Assembly: GCA_902728285.1 (NCBI GenBank)
Contig: CACVBU010001377.1
Location: 496,001-560,000, forward strand
Origin: Clytia hemisphaerica
Taxonomy: Eukaryota; Cnidaria; Hydrozoa; Leptothecata; Clytiidae
Length of the DNA: 64,000 nucleotides
Direction of reading: 5' to 3'
In this document: in pieces, positions 12,950 to 26,600 of the stretch
Layout of the letters: each line of letters opens with the position of its first letter
Position numbering within the stretch: position 1 is the first letter of the stretch
The notes under the pieces: model-generated
Database searches by the model: none
Seen by the model: the letters and a program-made list of their open reading frames with translations, nothing else
What the model was told of the DNA's origin: nothing
Position numbers and translations under genes: made by a program

Positions 12950-13320
12950 TTGGAAGAAGATTTTTCTTGGTATCGTCTGCAATCTTGGTCAAAATAGAAT
13001 AAGAATTTTCGAATTCCTTGTTTTTTAGCAAACACTTTATCAAAGCTCGGGCGAGAAAGTCGCTTTTTGGGCTATTTGTTGAATTTAATCGAATACTTCA
13101 ATTCGGGAGGGGTTTATAGACTTCCAGGCTATATTCTGAGCCTTATTGGATCATTCTTAAACTTTTGGATATCTTCAGATCCTAAGGTTTTGTAAGTCTT
13201 AAGTCTAATGTTAAAACTTAGAGTTGAAACTCTACCCTTCCAACCTAAGTTAGAGCGCTTCCAAATCATTTGTGGCAATAAGACTTCGTGTAAATTGCCC
13301 TTTTTTCTCAAATATTAGGA
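12950..13320. repeat. Dispersed ~300-bp repeat, second copy
   Basis: Matches the copy at 33190-34085 without the insertion: AAGTCTTAAGTCTAATGTTA, then CCCTTCCAACCTAAGTTAGA. Between the SLC49-like and BCCT genes. Confidence 0.6.
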
Positions 13321-13472
13321 CCTTCATTGTGGATTCTTGTGGCCTTCACCAGGCAACTTGCCAAAAGATTTTCTTGAAAAGCTAATCAAATAGCATACAT
13401 TCAAACAAAAACGTCGATAGTCTTTTCCTGTGATCAAATGTGTATATTTCTCTTTCATTGCAATGATAGTTA

Positions 13473-14158
13473 ATCCAAGGATTTATTATACACTGGATAT
13501 ACAAGTAACAGATTTTTGCCGATTTCTCGTGTACTAGCTATGTCCGCAGTAATGATATTATTGTTCACTCTCCTTCCCTTATTAAATGATTTTTCGAAGC
13601 ATTTTTATTGCATTTCTTATCGAAAATCACTCATCCAATTCCCAAAAGAGACTTCAAACTTTCCTATGAGAGTCAGATTCTTCCACTTAATTGCTAATTA
13701 TAAGTCGTTATGACGTTTCAAGCTGTGAGAAAGATGCAAAAGACGTGTTGTGTAAAAGAAATTTAATGTTGACACCGGAAATTTTCAAATTTCAACCTCA
13801 AAAAAACCACCTTGCCACCACGTGCCTCCAAAGGATTTTCATACCACAGTGGAGCCAAGACACTCAAGTCTTATGTATGTTAATTTCAGCTCTTCTGGGG
13901 ACAGTCTTGGAAAGATATTTCCAATTGAAAATTTCGTGTCACTATAAGCATTTTGTCTGAATTTCTTGTCTAATGATGTTTTTCTCAAATTAGATCTGAT
14001 AAGCATATTTTTTAAATCAGACATCTTCAATCCACCATGACAGTTGTCCTTTGCGGACAAAGCTAGAACATCAATTGTTTTCAGAAACAAAGAAAATACA
14101 ATGAACGCGCTCCATCGTTTTATGAGTCGTTTATCCAGTGTATAATAAATCTTTGGTT
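13473..14158. repeat. Inverted-repeat DNA element with TTAA-like flanks
   Basis: Inverted ends GGATTTATTATACACTGGAT and ATCCAGTGTATAATAAATC, with TTAA just outside both. No transposase frame is recognisable in the ~690 bp. Confidence 0.65.
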
Positions 14159-14442
14159 AATCATATGAATCCAAGCTTGAAAATTCTAAACACCTTTTTA
14201 GGGAAAAGAGTTACTACTTCCGTTTAGGAATTAATCAAGCCAGTACTAAACTCGTATCAAATTCTATTTGTAGTTTTGCCATCTCTTGTTGTCATATTCC
14301 TTACCTTTGTTTAGTACTGTCTAAACGAGGGAAAAGTATTACAAAAGGACGTGAAAAATGAAAACATCGACAGTCTTTCCCTGTGGTTTTGGAGTTGATG
14401 TTGTTGCTGCAACATCTGTCGCTCACATAGTAAGATTTCCAT

Positions 14443-14566
14443 CAACCTCGTTCCCTGCGTATTATTAGCTTTTTGATGCATACTGATAGAGCTAGACAAC
14501 ACCAGTGTATTCTCTGGCGTCAATCAGTAGCGTAAATAAAACCTGGGATACACGGGGACGAGGTTG
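14443..14566. repeat. MITE family 5 (TIR AACCTCGTTCCC), copy 1
   Basis: CAACCTCGTTCCCTGCGTAT at left, GACGAGGTTG at right; shared GTGTATTC and CAGTAGCGTAAATAAA-type words. About 115 bp downstream of the BCCT stop. Confidence 0.7.
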
Positions 14567-14682
14567 GATCTCCATAACTTGTAAAATGTTAAGCATGATT
14601 ATTTCATAGAGGTCGGTGCTGCAAACCTGGGAAATATATTACTGTAAACAAAGGAGCATTTCATATCCAGGATAACGGTGAA

Positions 14683-17600
14683 TCAAGCTGATAAGAATTC
14701 ACCATCAAAATGACTGTTCTTTATCCCTGTTGGTGATGACGAAGTCGGTCCAAACACTTGGTCCATTACATATGCATCATTTGTTTGATTGATGACGTAA
14801 TTGTGATTATGATTGATGACGTCACCATTATGTTGCCTGGTCGATGTTGTTCGGTTTTGTGCAACATACGGATTAGATATTCGCTCCTCAGATCTTTTAG
14901 CCTTTGAAATGAATAAAGTTAAAATTATGATTTTTTTTACTGCTTGTTAGTATATATCTGTTAAACTTGAGATAAGCTCTGCTAAAATTCAGGAGGAAAG
15001 ATACTTGCAACTTTACTTGGCGCTTTCTAATTTGACTCCATTATGCAATAATTTGAAAATCATTGTCAACAAGAAACTCTTCTAAGCTCTAACACTCAAT
15101 GTGCACCCGTATTTAATGAAAATCCAATGCCCTTTAAAAATGGAACTAGAGAACACCAACTATTTTTTTAAATACATTAAAAACTAGGATAAAAGCATCA
15201 AATCAAAGACCGTAAAATCAAGCTAGTATAAAATATGTTCATTAAAGAAACACATGGTACCGGTAGAAAAGACTTGATCTACGATTATATTATAGGTCAA
15301 CCCCGTCCCAGTGTATTCCAGGCTTTATTTATGATTGTCGCCAAAGAATATTATCTAGCGCTATCATTAAGCATAAAAAGTGGATAATGAGGGAACGAGG
15401 TTGATTAAAGGCTACCTGTTCATGAATTTGGATAACCGTCAAAGGATAAATCACGCATATCACAATATCTTCAATGACGTTGCCTTGGATACCATCTCGG
15501 TGCCGTAACTTCGTTCTCAGCTGACTCGTCATTGTGACGAAACCAATAAAGAACGCCCATCCAAGATTGTTGATATAGAGAAATCGAAGCCGCAAAAATA
15601 ACAAGATAATGCACAAATAGAATGGAAGCGCGTATTTTACATATTTGAAAACTCTTTTCGCTCGGGATTTCATTCTCCTCTCATTGTTTGCGATGTTACC
15701 AAGGAAATACCAAGGGGCTATGGTTGCTATCGAAACGTTTTTGAGACGTTGGATGGAGTTAATATTTCCATAAATCATAGCCCAATGGTTGAGTTTGTCA
15801 TACGACCAGTTTGGTTCCAATTTCAACAGTCTAAGATAAGTGGATGTAAAGGATTGCAAATCTTAAATATTATTTTTCTAAGACCCTTTCTTTGGTTGAC
15901 AGTTGTAATGTTATGGTGTGGGTGAAGTATATATGCCCCCAGCGGTTTGCGTGAATGCGTGAAAATTTAAAAAAATTGCGTGAATGCGTGAATTGGAAAG
16001 CTTTGCGTGAATAAAAATTGCGTGGTTAATTTCGAAAATATATTGCGTGAATGCGTGAATTCGGGAATCTTAGAAGACTTTACCACCAAAAACAATTTTC
16101 CTATAATCAAAATTTATTTTTTTAGAAAGATTCTATTTCAAAATGAAGGAGAAACATTTTTACTTAATCCTGCATAAATGTATTTCTTAAGTCTTCCATG
16201 GTTTGCACCAACTCATCTCAAGAAAATATTTTTAAGGAAATGCCTAAAGCTAAAACCAAGTTTTTTTCAATGTGCCAGGAGCCCGATTAAATTCCCTCCT
16301 GTCTCGCTACCCCTGTTTATAAAAGCTTTATCAAGACATAATTCAATACAGTGTCTAATCGTATCTTGAACCATGTTCAGATGTCACGGCTTTATATCGC
16401 TCCGAAACGAAACGGCTCCGAAACACTGTGTGAATATCAAAACTCGAAGCGTCAAAAAAGAAGACATTACAAAGCAAAACAGATCGAAACAGTTTCGATC
16501 CACTTTTTTCATCGGAGCGGGACTGCTCCGAAACGTTCCGAAATCAGTGTGAACACTTCCTATTCGTAACTAACACCATATAAAAACAATACGAAAACTT
16601 AACTTAGACTATGCTCAGACGTTACGGTTTCGTACCGCTCCAGTGTTGTACGTGTCCGTTCCGGAGCGAAACGGAACGTAGCGTGTAAAGGTGGTCTGAA
16701 CATGGCCTTGGTAACAGAATAAAGAACTCACCTCCATAATGCGACCGCAGAAAGACACAACAAGATAGCGAATGGCAGACCGGCTAGGATTGTAAATCCA
16801 GTGATTTCTGCCCTCCCAACTCTTTCTTCGTAAATGAGAAGAACTGATGTCACAGCTGCTAGAGTGATGCACCAAAATATTCGTTGGATCAGAGGAGGCT
16901 TCTCTTCGCCTTAGGAGAAATAGTTGGAAACAAAGAAATAATAAACAGGTAGAGCTTTTAACTTAGTGAGTCGGAAGGGCTTATTTCAAAAAGTAACTTG
17001 GCGACGTACCGTCGTTTTTTATAAGTCTCCCATTTCTGCACTAAGATTTTTGTCACTTTTCCGAAATCTTTATGCTATTTTTTCCGGGATAACCGGAAAG
17101 AGATTGAAGGGGGTTTGTTTCTAAAATTGCGGAAAACCTTATGCTTACTAACTAAACTGCCTAACTTTCCGAAGCTCATTTTTTAACTACCCGAAGTCCT
17201 GGTCTTTTTCCAATGAAAATATGGCAAAAGAATCTTAGTGCGGAAATGGGAAAAGGACGGTACTGTAAAGATCCATTGTGTATGTGTAGATTTTACTACC
17301 ATCTAAGCTCAATCAGGCTATATCTGTCAAACTAAATTTGCCTCTAACAAAATATGATTTAATAGCATACCATAGTGATTCTAAAAATAGACATCAAATT
17401 TACTGTTTGTCCGAGTTTTAATCCCATCATCCTTTTGATTTCGCAAGTCAATTACACTTATTGGCGATACAAAAGTAATAGCTTGCACGCATTATACGAA
17501 TCAAGATGAAAAGGATTGTGGGATTGAATTTCGGTCAAATGTTAAAAGTAATAATTATGACGTTTGCATAGCGGTGTGCTATTCGAAACTCGCATATCAA

Positions 17601-20600
17601 TAAAATATGTATGAAAAAAAATGTCGCACCATTGCTGGAGATACTCCCCATCACCAGGGCTGCAGAATCAAAACTTGTGATGAAATACAGTAAAGTGATC
17701 AACAAAGCGATAATCTGCAGAATGATTTTGATATCTTCGTACTTCTCCAAAACAAGAAAGAAACGTCGGTTTTCATCTACGCATCCAAGCCGCTGCACCC
17801 AGGTTGGAATTCCCAAATTTTGTCTTTCAGCTCTAAAAAGAATATTTAGGAATTCAGACATAGTATGTATAAGTAAGTCTGCGAACGCAGTCGGAGGCAG
17901 CCCGGAGGCTCCTCTTTCGATAGCTGTCTACCCGAAGGTAGGGGAGGTAGCCACTCTTTCTCCCTGGATTGCTCCACTTATCCTTGATTCTTCCCTTGCT
18001 TGCTGAGCATCAAGCAAAGAGGCATCAAGTACCATCTTCAAGTCTTTGGTATGACCCAGCCAGGGATTGAGCCTATGACTTTGCGAACCGTAGCTGGATG
18101 CTCTATCTTTAAGCTATGACCGCTATAAAATATAGTGTATATCATGAATGCGTATATATAGTCCCTATAAAAAACACCGGTTCAGAAGCTTTTTGTTACT
18201 TTCCATTGTTTCGTACTTGAACTTGCGTTGAGAAATGAGTTTGCTTTGCTCACTTTTTGATCATGTGATTGAATCTTAAACCAACCCCAAGAGGAGTACT
18301 TGGTAACGTGATCAAAAACTTAGCCTGGATATCCAGACCGTAAACTATTTCACCGTCTAGTTTTTTTATAATCTTGTCTCTGGTTTACGGTCTGGTCGAA
18401 GTAACTCGTCTGCAGGGATATCTGTCCCTGCATATGCGAGTGTCTCTAATTGGTCAGTAAGCGCCCAGACACTGAGCAGAATTTTCGCGGGGTTTTTGAT
18501 ATTTTTCGATGCGCGCGCATAATTTATGGAAAAAGCTGACCTTGCAAAAAAAGATAAACAAATGAAAAAGAAAACACAAGTTCATTTCTAAACAAAATGG
18601 CCGCTGGAAAGGAGCCTTTATGAATGTGGCTGATGCTTTGATGTACTTTAAAGTGGTTTTGAAAGTTTATTGAGTTTGTAAAAGAGGTTTTATGGTAAGT
18701 AATTATGTGTGTCTGCCTGGGTTTCCAAAGTTTTGAGATTCTGTCAACAAGGGTTTACTCACAGACTGTGTCATTCAAAACTGTATCAGACTTTTTTAGT
18801 TGCACCAGACTCTAAAATTTTAGAAACTTTGTATGTTGAGGTAAGAGTTTTTTTTTCTGAAATTTTGAGTCTGGATACCCAGGCTATCAAAAACTGTGCA
18901 AATCGATTTTTATCTTTTGATATTAACAAAGGAAACAGCTAACAAAAAGTTAAAACGCTTCCAGACCAGGGTTTTTTATAAGAACTATGCTATCGACTAG
19001 AGTATAAAAACATTTTTTCAACCAGTCGACTCGTATGCTTGGTACTTGATGCCTTCTTCTACTTTTAGGCAGACAGCCATGAAATCGCCCTCGCTCTCGA
19101 TATAAAGCTAAGCTCATGGACTTCCGTGCTAAGTTTGATTAGCTAGATTCTCCATATTCTCCACCTTCAAGCGTAAAAAGAATTCAAATTTGCCTCATTT
19201 TCCCAAACAAAAATAACAGAGGTTTGTATAGGAAACATACGTTGTCATCCCACACTGGAGATTCGCATCAATCGCTTGATTCTGCATATCAATGGCCACT
19301 CCACCGATCACAACAAACCAAATGAAATTACAAAGAATAGGTATGAGGAATCCAAATTCAACAACATTCTTGATGGTTCGGCCTTTACTGATTCTAGTGG
19401 CAAATATAGCAACCAGTGGTGCCCATCCTAGCCACCAGCCCCCTAGAGATTGGTGATAGAGGTTGGTGAATAAATAGAAAAATTTCATGTCTTTTAAACT
19501 ATGAACCCCTTCTTACCGACCCGGTGGGATTTTTTCAGCCAGTTTGGGTAAGAATATCGGACCAAAACTCGATAGGGATAGATATTCCCACGTTTTTTAT
19601 GGCTGGGGATTGACATTCCCATGTTTTTTTTTATGATTGGAGATTTGAATTCCATTGTTTTCGACCTAGAAAATTCAGGAGAAAATACCACAATATTTTG
19701 CAGTGAGGATTTTCTTATTTGATGATTTTCAGCAGGGACAAAAATATATAATTAAATATAAGTATAGTTTTCCATTGGGGACGATATTTTGGTCAATTTT
19801 TCCAGTGGGAAGGGGTCCCAGTGGGTCTGTGAGAAAAGGGTGTAAATTTACTTTTTCATCCAAACAAAAAAATTACTGATTTGCTGAAACCCTTTGCTGA
19901 TCCTTGTGGTGAACATAGGGACTAGCCCCATGAAATAGTTAATGTTAAATATTTTTATCCAAATTTGACCAATTTTTATAGTTCGTTCTTAACCAATTTT
20001 TGTTGCAACGGCGTTGTTATTGAGATGTCGAAAATCTGCGAAGAGATGACGCAGGGAAACTGATATCAAGCTTCAAGACAGAAACCACGACTATTGTATG
20101 TGAATGAAGGTAGAAAGTCTATCGCCATATTTCCCGAACACCCTGCCTGGAAGAGCTTGAGATTCGAACACAGTCCATTGCGGTGAAAGTCTGTGATCGA
20201 AACCTTCAAACTACCAATCGGCTTAGTAAAGCTCAAATTGCAGATGTAGAATGATAAACTCGGTATACACGACTATTGTTTTTTAAATGCTTTTCCTGGA
20301 AAATTGTGAGCTCTGTCTGATTGTGATATTATCAAGGTCTTTTAAGAAAATGTAACACGGCGTTAATAGGGCTGGACTTCAGAAATATTTTAAGTGATTC
20401 TTAGAGCATAATCTCCTTATAAAAACCTTTTTTCTGAAGACAAGAGACTGAAAACATCTTACAGTAAAACACAGTGTCTATCCATTATTTCCATTATCAT
20501 CGTTAAATTCTGACCTCTCAGAGTCACCATTTTTCGACCTGTTTACCCCCTGTTACCTCATTTTACCCCATCTCGCCCTTAGTAAGAACGCAAGCTACGA

Positions 20601-23600
20601 AATCTGTGACCATGCATCCAGAAGGCGGGACCTTACCCAGAAAGACGGTATCTAAACACGAGGGATGAGACTGAAGAAACAAAAGCATTGTCAATGATCC
20701 TCGGGAACTCACTTTAATAAAAGAAGACAAGAGAAAACAACTTACAGTAAAACACCGTATTTTCATGCATCCAGTTAATCTCAACATCTGTTTTCCCAGG
20801 ATAATTTCCTTGTTGAAGAAAAGCACCAGTAAAAGTGGAAGTTCCCACAAAAAATTGAGTATAATGACCGATAGATTGGACAGCCAGATTTAACAAGTAG
20901 AAAATGTTGTCACTTAACGCTATTGTGATAGTAAACAAAGCTCCTACAAAGAAAAAGTAAATTGTCAATTTCTTTAATGAAGAGGTTCAAAATTGATCAT
21001 TAAGAGGGGTTTTTTTATAAGGCTTGAAATCTACAACAGATACAAAGATCTGTTAAAATTAATAGGAATTCCATGGGGGTAACTTTTTAAATCCTTCAAA
21101 AATTCAGAATTCAAGAGAGGTTTGAGCCTTAAATTGCCTGGAATTTCAAGGGGTTACAGTATTTCTAACAACAAAACTTTGGACCTCCTCAACAAGTGGT
21201 AAACAGTTCTTTTCTGGAAAAGCCCATAAAATAAGAACGATGTCAACTATACCTGTTAAGAAACAAAGTTGAGACATTCTTCTGATGCCGATTTTAATGC
21301 CACTTAAGGCTGAAATCATGGATAACCCGGTCACAGCCCATAATGCAATGAACCTGAAACATTGCAAGAAACAACGTTGGACGAATGCGTTAAAATAATT
21401 GTACGTTCCAACTTTAAGTTAAGGCGCTTAAAACTACTTGCAATTGTTAAAATTTTGCAGGGAAATTCCCTTTGTGCCAAATATAATAGCCCTAGTCGTA
21501 AATACTAAAGATCAATAAATAATTGAGACAACACCGCGCGGGTTACAGGCAGTGATTGTATACAGGTTCACCAGTGGACGTTTGGCTGAAATAAAAGCTG
21601 CGTATGACCGCGTGGAAAAGTTGGCGAGAGGTGCTGATTTTAGCCCTTCCAACCGACAATTCTTTTTTCTATGCAAACCTAGCTCTTGCGCTCGCTTTTC
21701 CTGCGTGATATCTTTCCAGCCCAACTGGTGAGCCAGTCTATTTTCTATAGTATTTGTTTATTTCTAACCTTGTTGTTCGATTGTTTTCCAGTTCAGGGAC
21801 GATACTTTGCAGACCGACGACCAGCATAATGGCGCCAAGAATGAACGACGTGGACACGCCGAAACCGATACAAATTAACGACACGCTGTCGACGATATCT
21901 CCGAGACGTCCGAATATCTTCTTTCCGAAGACTGGGTATAGTGATGAACGCATGGTCAAAGGTAGACCTTAAAGAAAACAAAAAATCGTTGAATTGAAAC
22001 ATTAGATATCCTGGAGCTACAATCAAAGTCATAATATTTGAGAAAAAAAGGGAAAACCCTACGAAATCTTACAACCACAAACGATTTGGAAGCGCTCTAA
22101 ATTAGGTTGGACAGGTAGAGTTTCAACTCTGAGTTTTAACGCTAAACTTATACCTTAGGATCTGAGGAACTAAAAGTCCAAGAATAGTCCAATAAGGCTC
22201 AGAATATAGCCTAGAAGTCTATAAACCCCTCCCGAATTGAAATATTCGAATAAATTTATCAATTTGCCCAAAAGCGACTTTTTTGCCCGAACTTTAAAAT
22301 TGCTGAAAACGAGGAATTAAGCAAAATTCCAAATATATTTTGACCGTGATTGTAACATCTTTCAACATCTATTCAACTGTCTTACCGTACTTTTTTTTGT
22401 ATATTATAGGTGACTTACATAAATTAAGACGGTTACCATATAATACCACGCACAGAAAGTGAAGTTGTGAACAAAGCAGTCTTTTGACCTACACTCAGAC
22501 CTTATTTTTTGCTAAATATCTAAAATAACTGTGCCTTTCTTATGAAAGAATATAATGCTATTAACAAAGTGATCTCTATAATAGCTTCCAGAACATATAG
22601 CATACCCAACCTCGCTTCCAGCGTTGTATTGGCTTTTTGATGCTTACTGATAGCTTCATTCCAAATAATAATACGCGCCCATCAGTTACCGTAAGTTGGT
22701 CTAATGTCGACATTCCTCTTCTAATTCCGACACCCTTCTTTAGAGATGGGAATAATATGGAAGGTTGGGATCACTTATAGACAAAATATTTTTCTTCTCT
22801 GATTGCTAAGTAAAGAAAATAGTTTCCATCAGCGATTCCAACATTCTGATTATTCCTATCTTTAAAGAAGGGTGTCGAAATTAGAAGGGGATATCGATAT
22901 TAAGGCCGGTCTCTACTTGCACGCGGTGCGATCGCACGTTTTGGCTTCAATCCTATTTGCTTGTAAAAAAGATTACGTCTTAAAAATCTAGCGCGCGCTC
23001 GAAAAAAAGTTGAACACATTTCAACTTTTTTCAACCGTTACGTCAGATCACGCCAATGGAGTTGCTTCATTTTTCTTTTGACCAATAGCGTTGAAGCTTT
23101 GCTCGAAAAAGTGCGATCGAAACGCGCGCAAGTGGAGACCGGCCTTTAGACTAATTTACGGTACGTAAATAAGAGCTGGGGTACAAAGACTGACATTGTA
23201 TACTCACCCTTTCGGTAACAAAGAACGGATAGTAGAAGACATGGAAGTATGTAGACACTGAATCCATGAAATCCCCAATGAAGAAGAACCACATTGAGAG
23301 AGTTCTGTGCTTGTGTGATGTGATTGCTCCTGAAAAAAAGAAAGCATCATCAATAACCTCGTTCCCGTGTATTCCAGACTTTATTAACGTTAATGATTGA
23401 CGCCAGAGAATATTATCTAGCGCTATTAGTAAGCATTAAAAAGTTGATACCTTATCGGCAAAAACTTAGTCGGCCCTTAGTGACTAAATTTTGCCTTGGT
23501 GACTAAGATTGGGGCCGACTAAAAATTTGGGCCGACTAAAATTTGGGCCGACTAAAAATTTAGGAATGGCCAAAACTTAGTTATTAGTCGGCCCTTAGTG

Positions 23601-26600
23601 ACTAAATTTTGACGAGGTGACTAAAATTAGGGCCGACTAATAATTAAGGCCGACTAAAATTAAGGCCGACTAAGTTTTGGCCAATAAGGTAATACGCAGG
23701 GAACGAGGTTGCATCATCTTGAGATCTTTAGCGGAGGAGACTGGTAACAAAACTTAACGAGCAAAATTGTAGAGTACTGGACATACTTCGGTCTAAAGTG
23801 AAATATAATCTTTACTTAACGAATAACATTGTCTAAAGCATTGAAATATGTCTGAACTCTATAGAGGTGTAAAGACGTATTGAATTTTCTGAGGCACAAA
23901 GACAGGGGTTTCTAAACCACTCATAGATAAGGATGTTGAAAAACGATAACACGGAAATAGGTGTATCTGAGACAAAAAAACATTAGTTTTGAGGCACAGA
24001 GAAGAAAATTGGCGAGAGATGTCTTAGCTCTAGTTTAGACGGCTCACCTTTCACCCTGCCTATTCTAATTGTAAGAGTAGGCACAAAGCGGCCACAAAGT
24101 GGGCAGTTAAATAAATTACTTTGAATTGAATTGAATTGAATAAATTCTTTACTTCAAAAAGGTTGAAAGAAGACATTGACGTCAAAAGAGGGCAATGCAT
24201 TGACTTTAGACAGCCTACTTTATGCTCATCTTAATTGGTCAGCCTAAGCTGAGCATTCAAATAGGTAAAATTTTCTTCTTCTACTACTTCTTCCACCATA
24301 AGACGGCAAAAAAAAATCCGATTTCCCGATCTCACTTTGATTTCTAAACTTTCTTCCGATCGGGTTAACTTTTTGGGTACTTTTAGCGTGCGTTGTTTTT
24401 ACAGATCATAATGTGGTGTTTCAAGATGGCGGCTCAAGCGATAAGTCAGATGTGATAAGTCAGTGCTGTACCAAAGTATTTCCAGTGTAAATCTGTTGCA
24501 AGCTTCAATTTCTGTCATTTATTTTTTTAACTCGGCAAATCAAACACATGATTTTCATCAAGGGGATTCTTTTTCTACATCTTTTGAAGGTTTAAAGCCG
24601 TTTGCTCAAGTTTTTGTTTATGATGAATTTTCTGATACTTTTTATTGCTGCTTTTATCAGTTTTTGCAATAAAAACATATTTTTCTTGTTTGCCTCTAGG
24701 TGGGATTGATGGTGTTATAATGTTATTGGAATTTGATAAAGTTTACAAAAGTACAGCTACTGTCTAAATTTGATAAAGACTGGATGTAATTGTGCTTTTT
24801 TGGACTAAGGCGAATCGCAGAAAATTGTTTGGTTCCCGTCATTTCTACTTTAAAAAGTGGGGGTCATTCGGTTGAAAATATTTTTCTTTTAAGAAGCAGC
24901 TACTTATTGTTGAAAGGGAATCCGTCGTGTGGACTGATCCGAATTAAGAAATTGAGAAACCGTGGATAAACTGGTTTTCGGTTTACTCTCCATTAGCATG
25001 TGGCTCGCTACTTCGATTTGAAAACTTGTAAACACAGAGCGTGCAGAGGTCGACAGTGGAAATCCAGCAAAGCAGCGGAAAAGCTTTCCGACTCTCCAAC
25101 TCTACCTGCTGACCGTAAATCAGGGTCGGTCAGATGACGGGAACCAAATGATGACATCACATTTCCTATTATTGGACTTGCAAAATTATGACAAATGGTC
25201 TTTGGAATTTGATCAATTATATTAATATTAATATATACAGTTCTTGTTGAAATTGATCAAACTATTTTTCATGCAGTTCCGGACGCAGATTGTGTTTTTC
25301 TAACCTTTCCTAACCTTGGAGCACCTTTTGACCGAATAATGGAATGGAATGAATGGCGATAGTTTATACATATCTCTTATCAGACTTGCAAAAAGCGGAC
25401 TGCAGAAAGTTATGAAAAATGGTTTCTAGAATTTAATGAATTATACCGCCAAGTTACACAACATGCACACTCGTCACAACTTGCACAGCCATAACAAACA
25501 GATCCATCTGGTCTTCATTTAACATTGTTTTAAAGTTTAAAAAACACTGCCAGTGCTTGGCACAGAAGAGAGGACTCCCAGTTGAAATTAATTGCTACTC
25601 CGCTGCCCTGTTGAATTTATTTATTATGCTCGTGTGTTTATTCCGCCAAGGCAGTAAAGCGATCGCCCAAATTCATAGACCAATTAAAAGTGAGTTTAAA
25701 GCAAAACGGGGGAAAAATGAGCTTCCCCGCATAGTTATGAATTTTAAGTTTTGCTTTCGATCATCATTTGCGACCGGCAAAGTCTTCAAGATGGTTGTGT
25801 GCATGTTGTGTAACTTGACGGTACTAAACTACAAAATTTATTTACGCAGACTGGATGCAAATTGTGTTTTTCAAGATTTTGTGATTTTGCTTCAAGTGCA
25901 AAGTAGATATCTTTATTTTGGTTCTGACGTTTTGCGGCAATTTTCTTATTTATTTCTAGCATAACACTAACACTTTGGTCAGATATGGATATTGTCTACA
26001 TCCAACAGAAAAAATGTATCATAAACTGACTGTAATGAAATTAACAAAAAGTGCAATTACACTATGTTTCTCTTTTATTTTACAGTAATGAACTATAGCT
26101 TAATTGTTTGATGTCATAGAAACAGTGCTACAATGCTATAAAGAGAAATATACTTTGAGCTTCTCGTGGCGGATGTATTTGGAGGAGCTCTCAGGCTTGT
26201 TTTAAATCAAGTTATCAAATGTTTCACATTTTGTACATTATTCAACATTTTTAGTCTACTCTGTTTCAGTACATCTCTTACATCTGTTAACCCACTTATT
26301 AAAGCTATCTAGCTAAGCTCTATTGGCTGACCTTCCAGCCTCGGCTGGTTTATTCACAATTAGAAGAGGCAAGGCGAAAAGTGGGCCGTCTAAACTAGAG
26401 CTTACTTTCCACGATAGATGAGCAAGTTGTCTGTGGTGTTTCGATATCCCACAATGGGAGCGTTAGCACCATCATAGAACAATCCATTGCATATTCCGGT
26501 GGTGAAAATCATGGCAAAGTAATCGAAATTCCCATATTCTGGTTTGTCTGTGGATAGTCCTGTGATGAAATTAGAATAAAGAATATGATATCAAGTACTG

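Larger units (their letters stand above)
3238..14682. other. Gene-poor interval between the SLC49-like and BCCT genes
   Basis: About 11.4 kb with the repeats listed separately. A CpG-rich patch at 10965-11160 carries a minus-strand frame ending at a GTAAGT donor (10980), but it has no partner exon. 6415-6530 repeats near 54430-54540. I see no supportable gene between 3238 and 7760. Confidence 0.5.

Noticed and set aside
24430-24460. Start codon in strong context (AAGATGGCGGCT) in BCCT intron 4
   Set aside because: The frame stops after nine codons with no donor; a similar false start is at 18597.
25557-25964. 135-codon plus-strand frame in BCCT intron 4
   Set aside because: The opening methionine has no good context, no family is recognisable, and it lies in an intron among repeats on the opposite strand to the gene.
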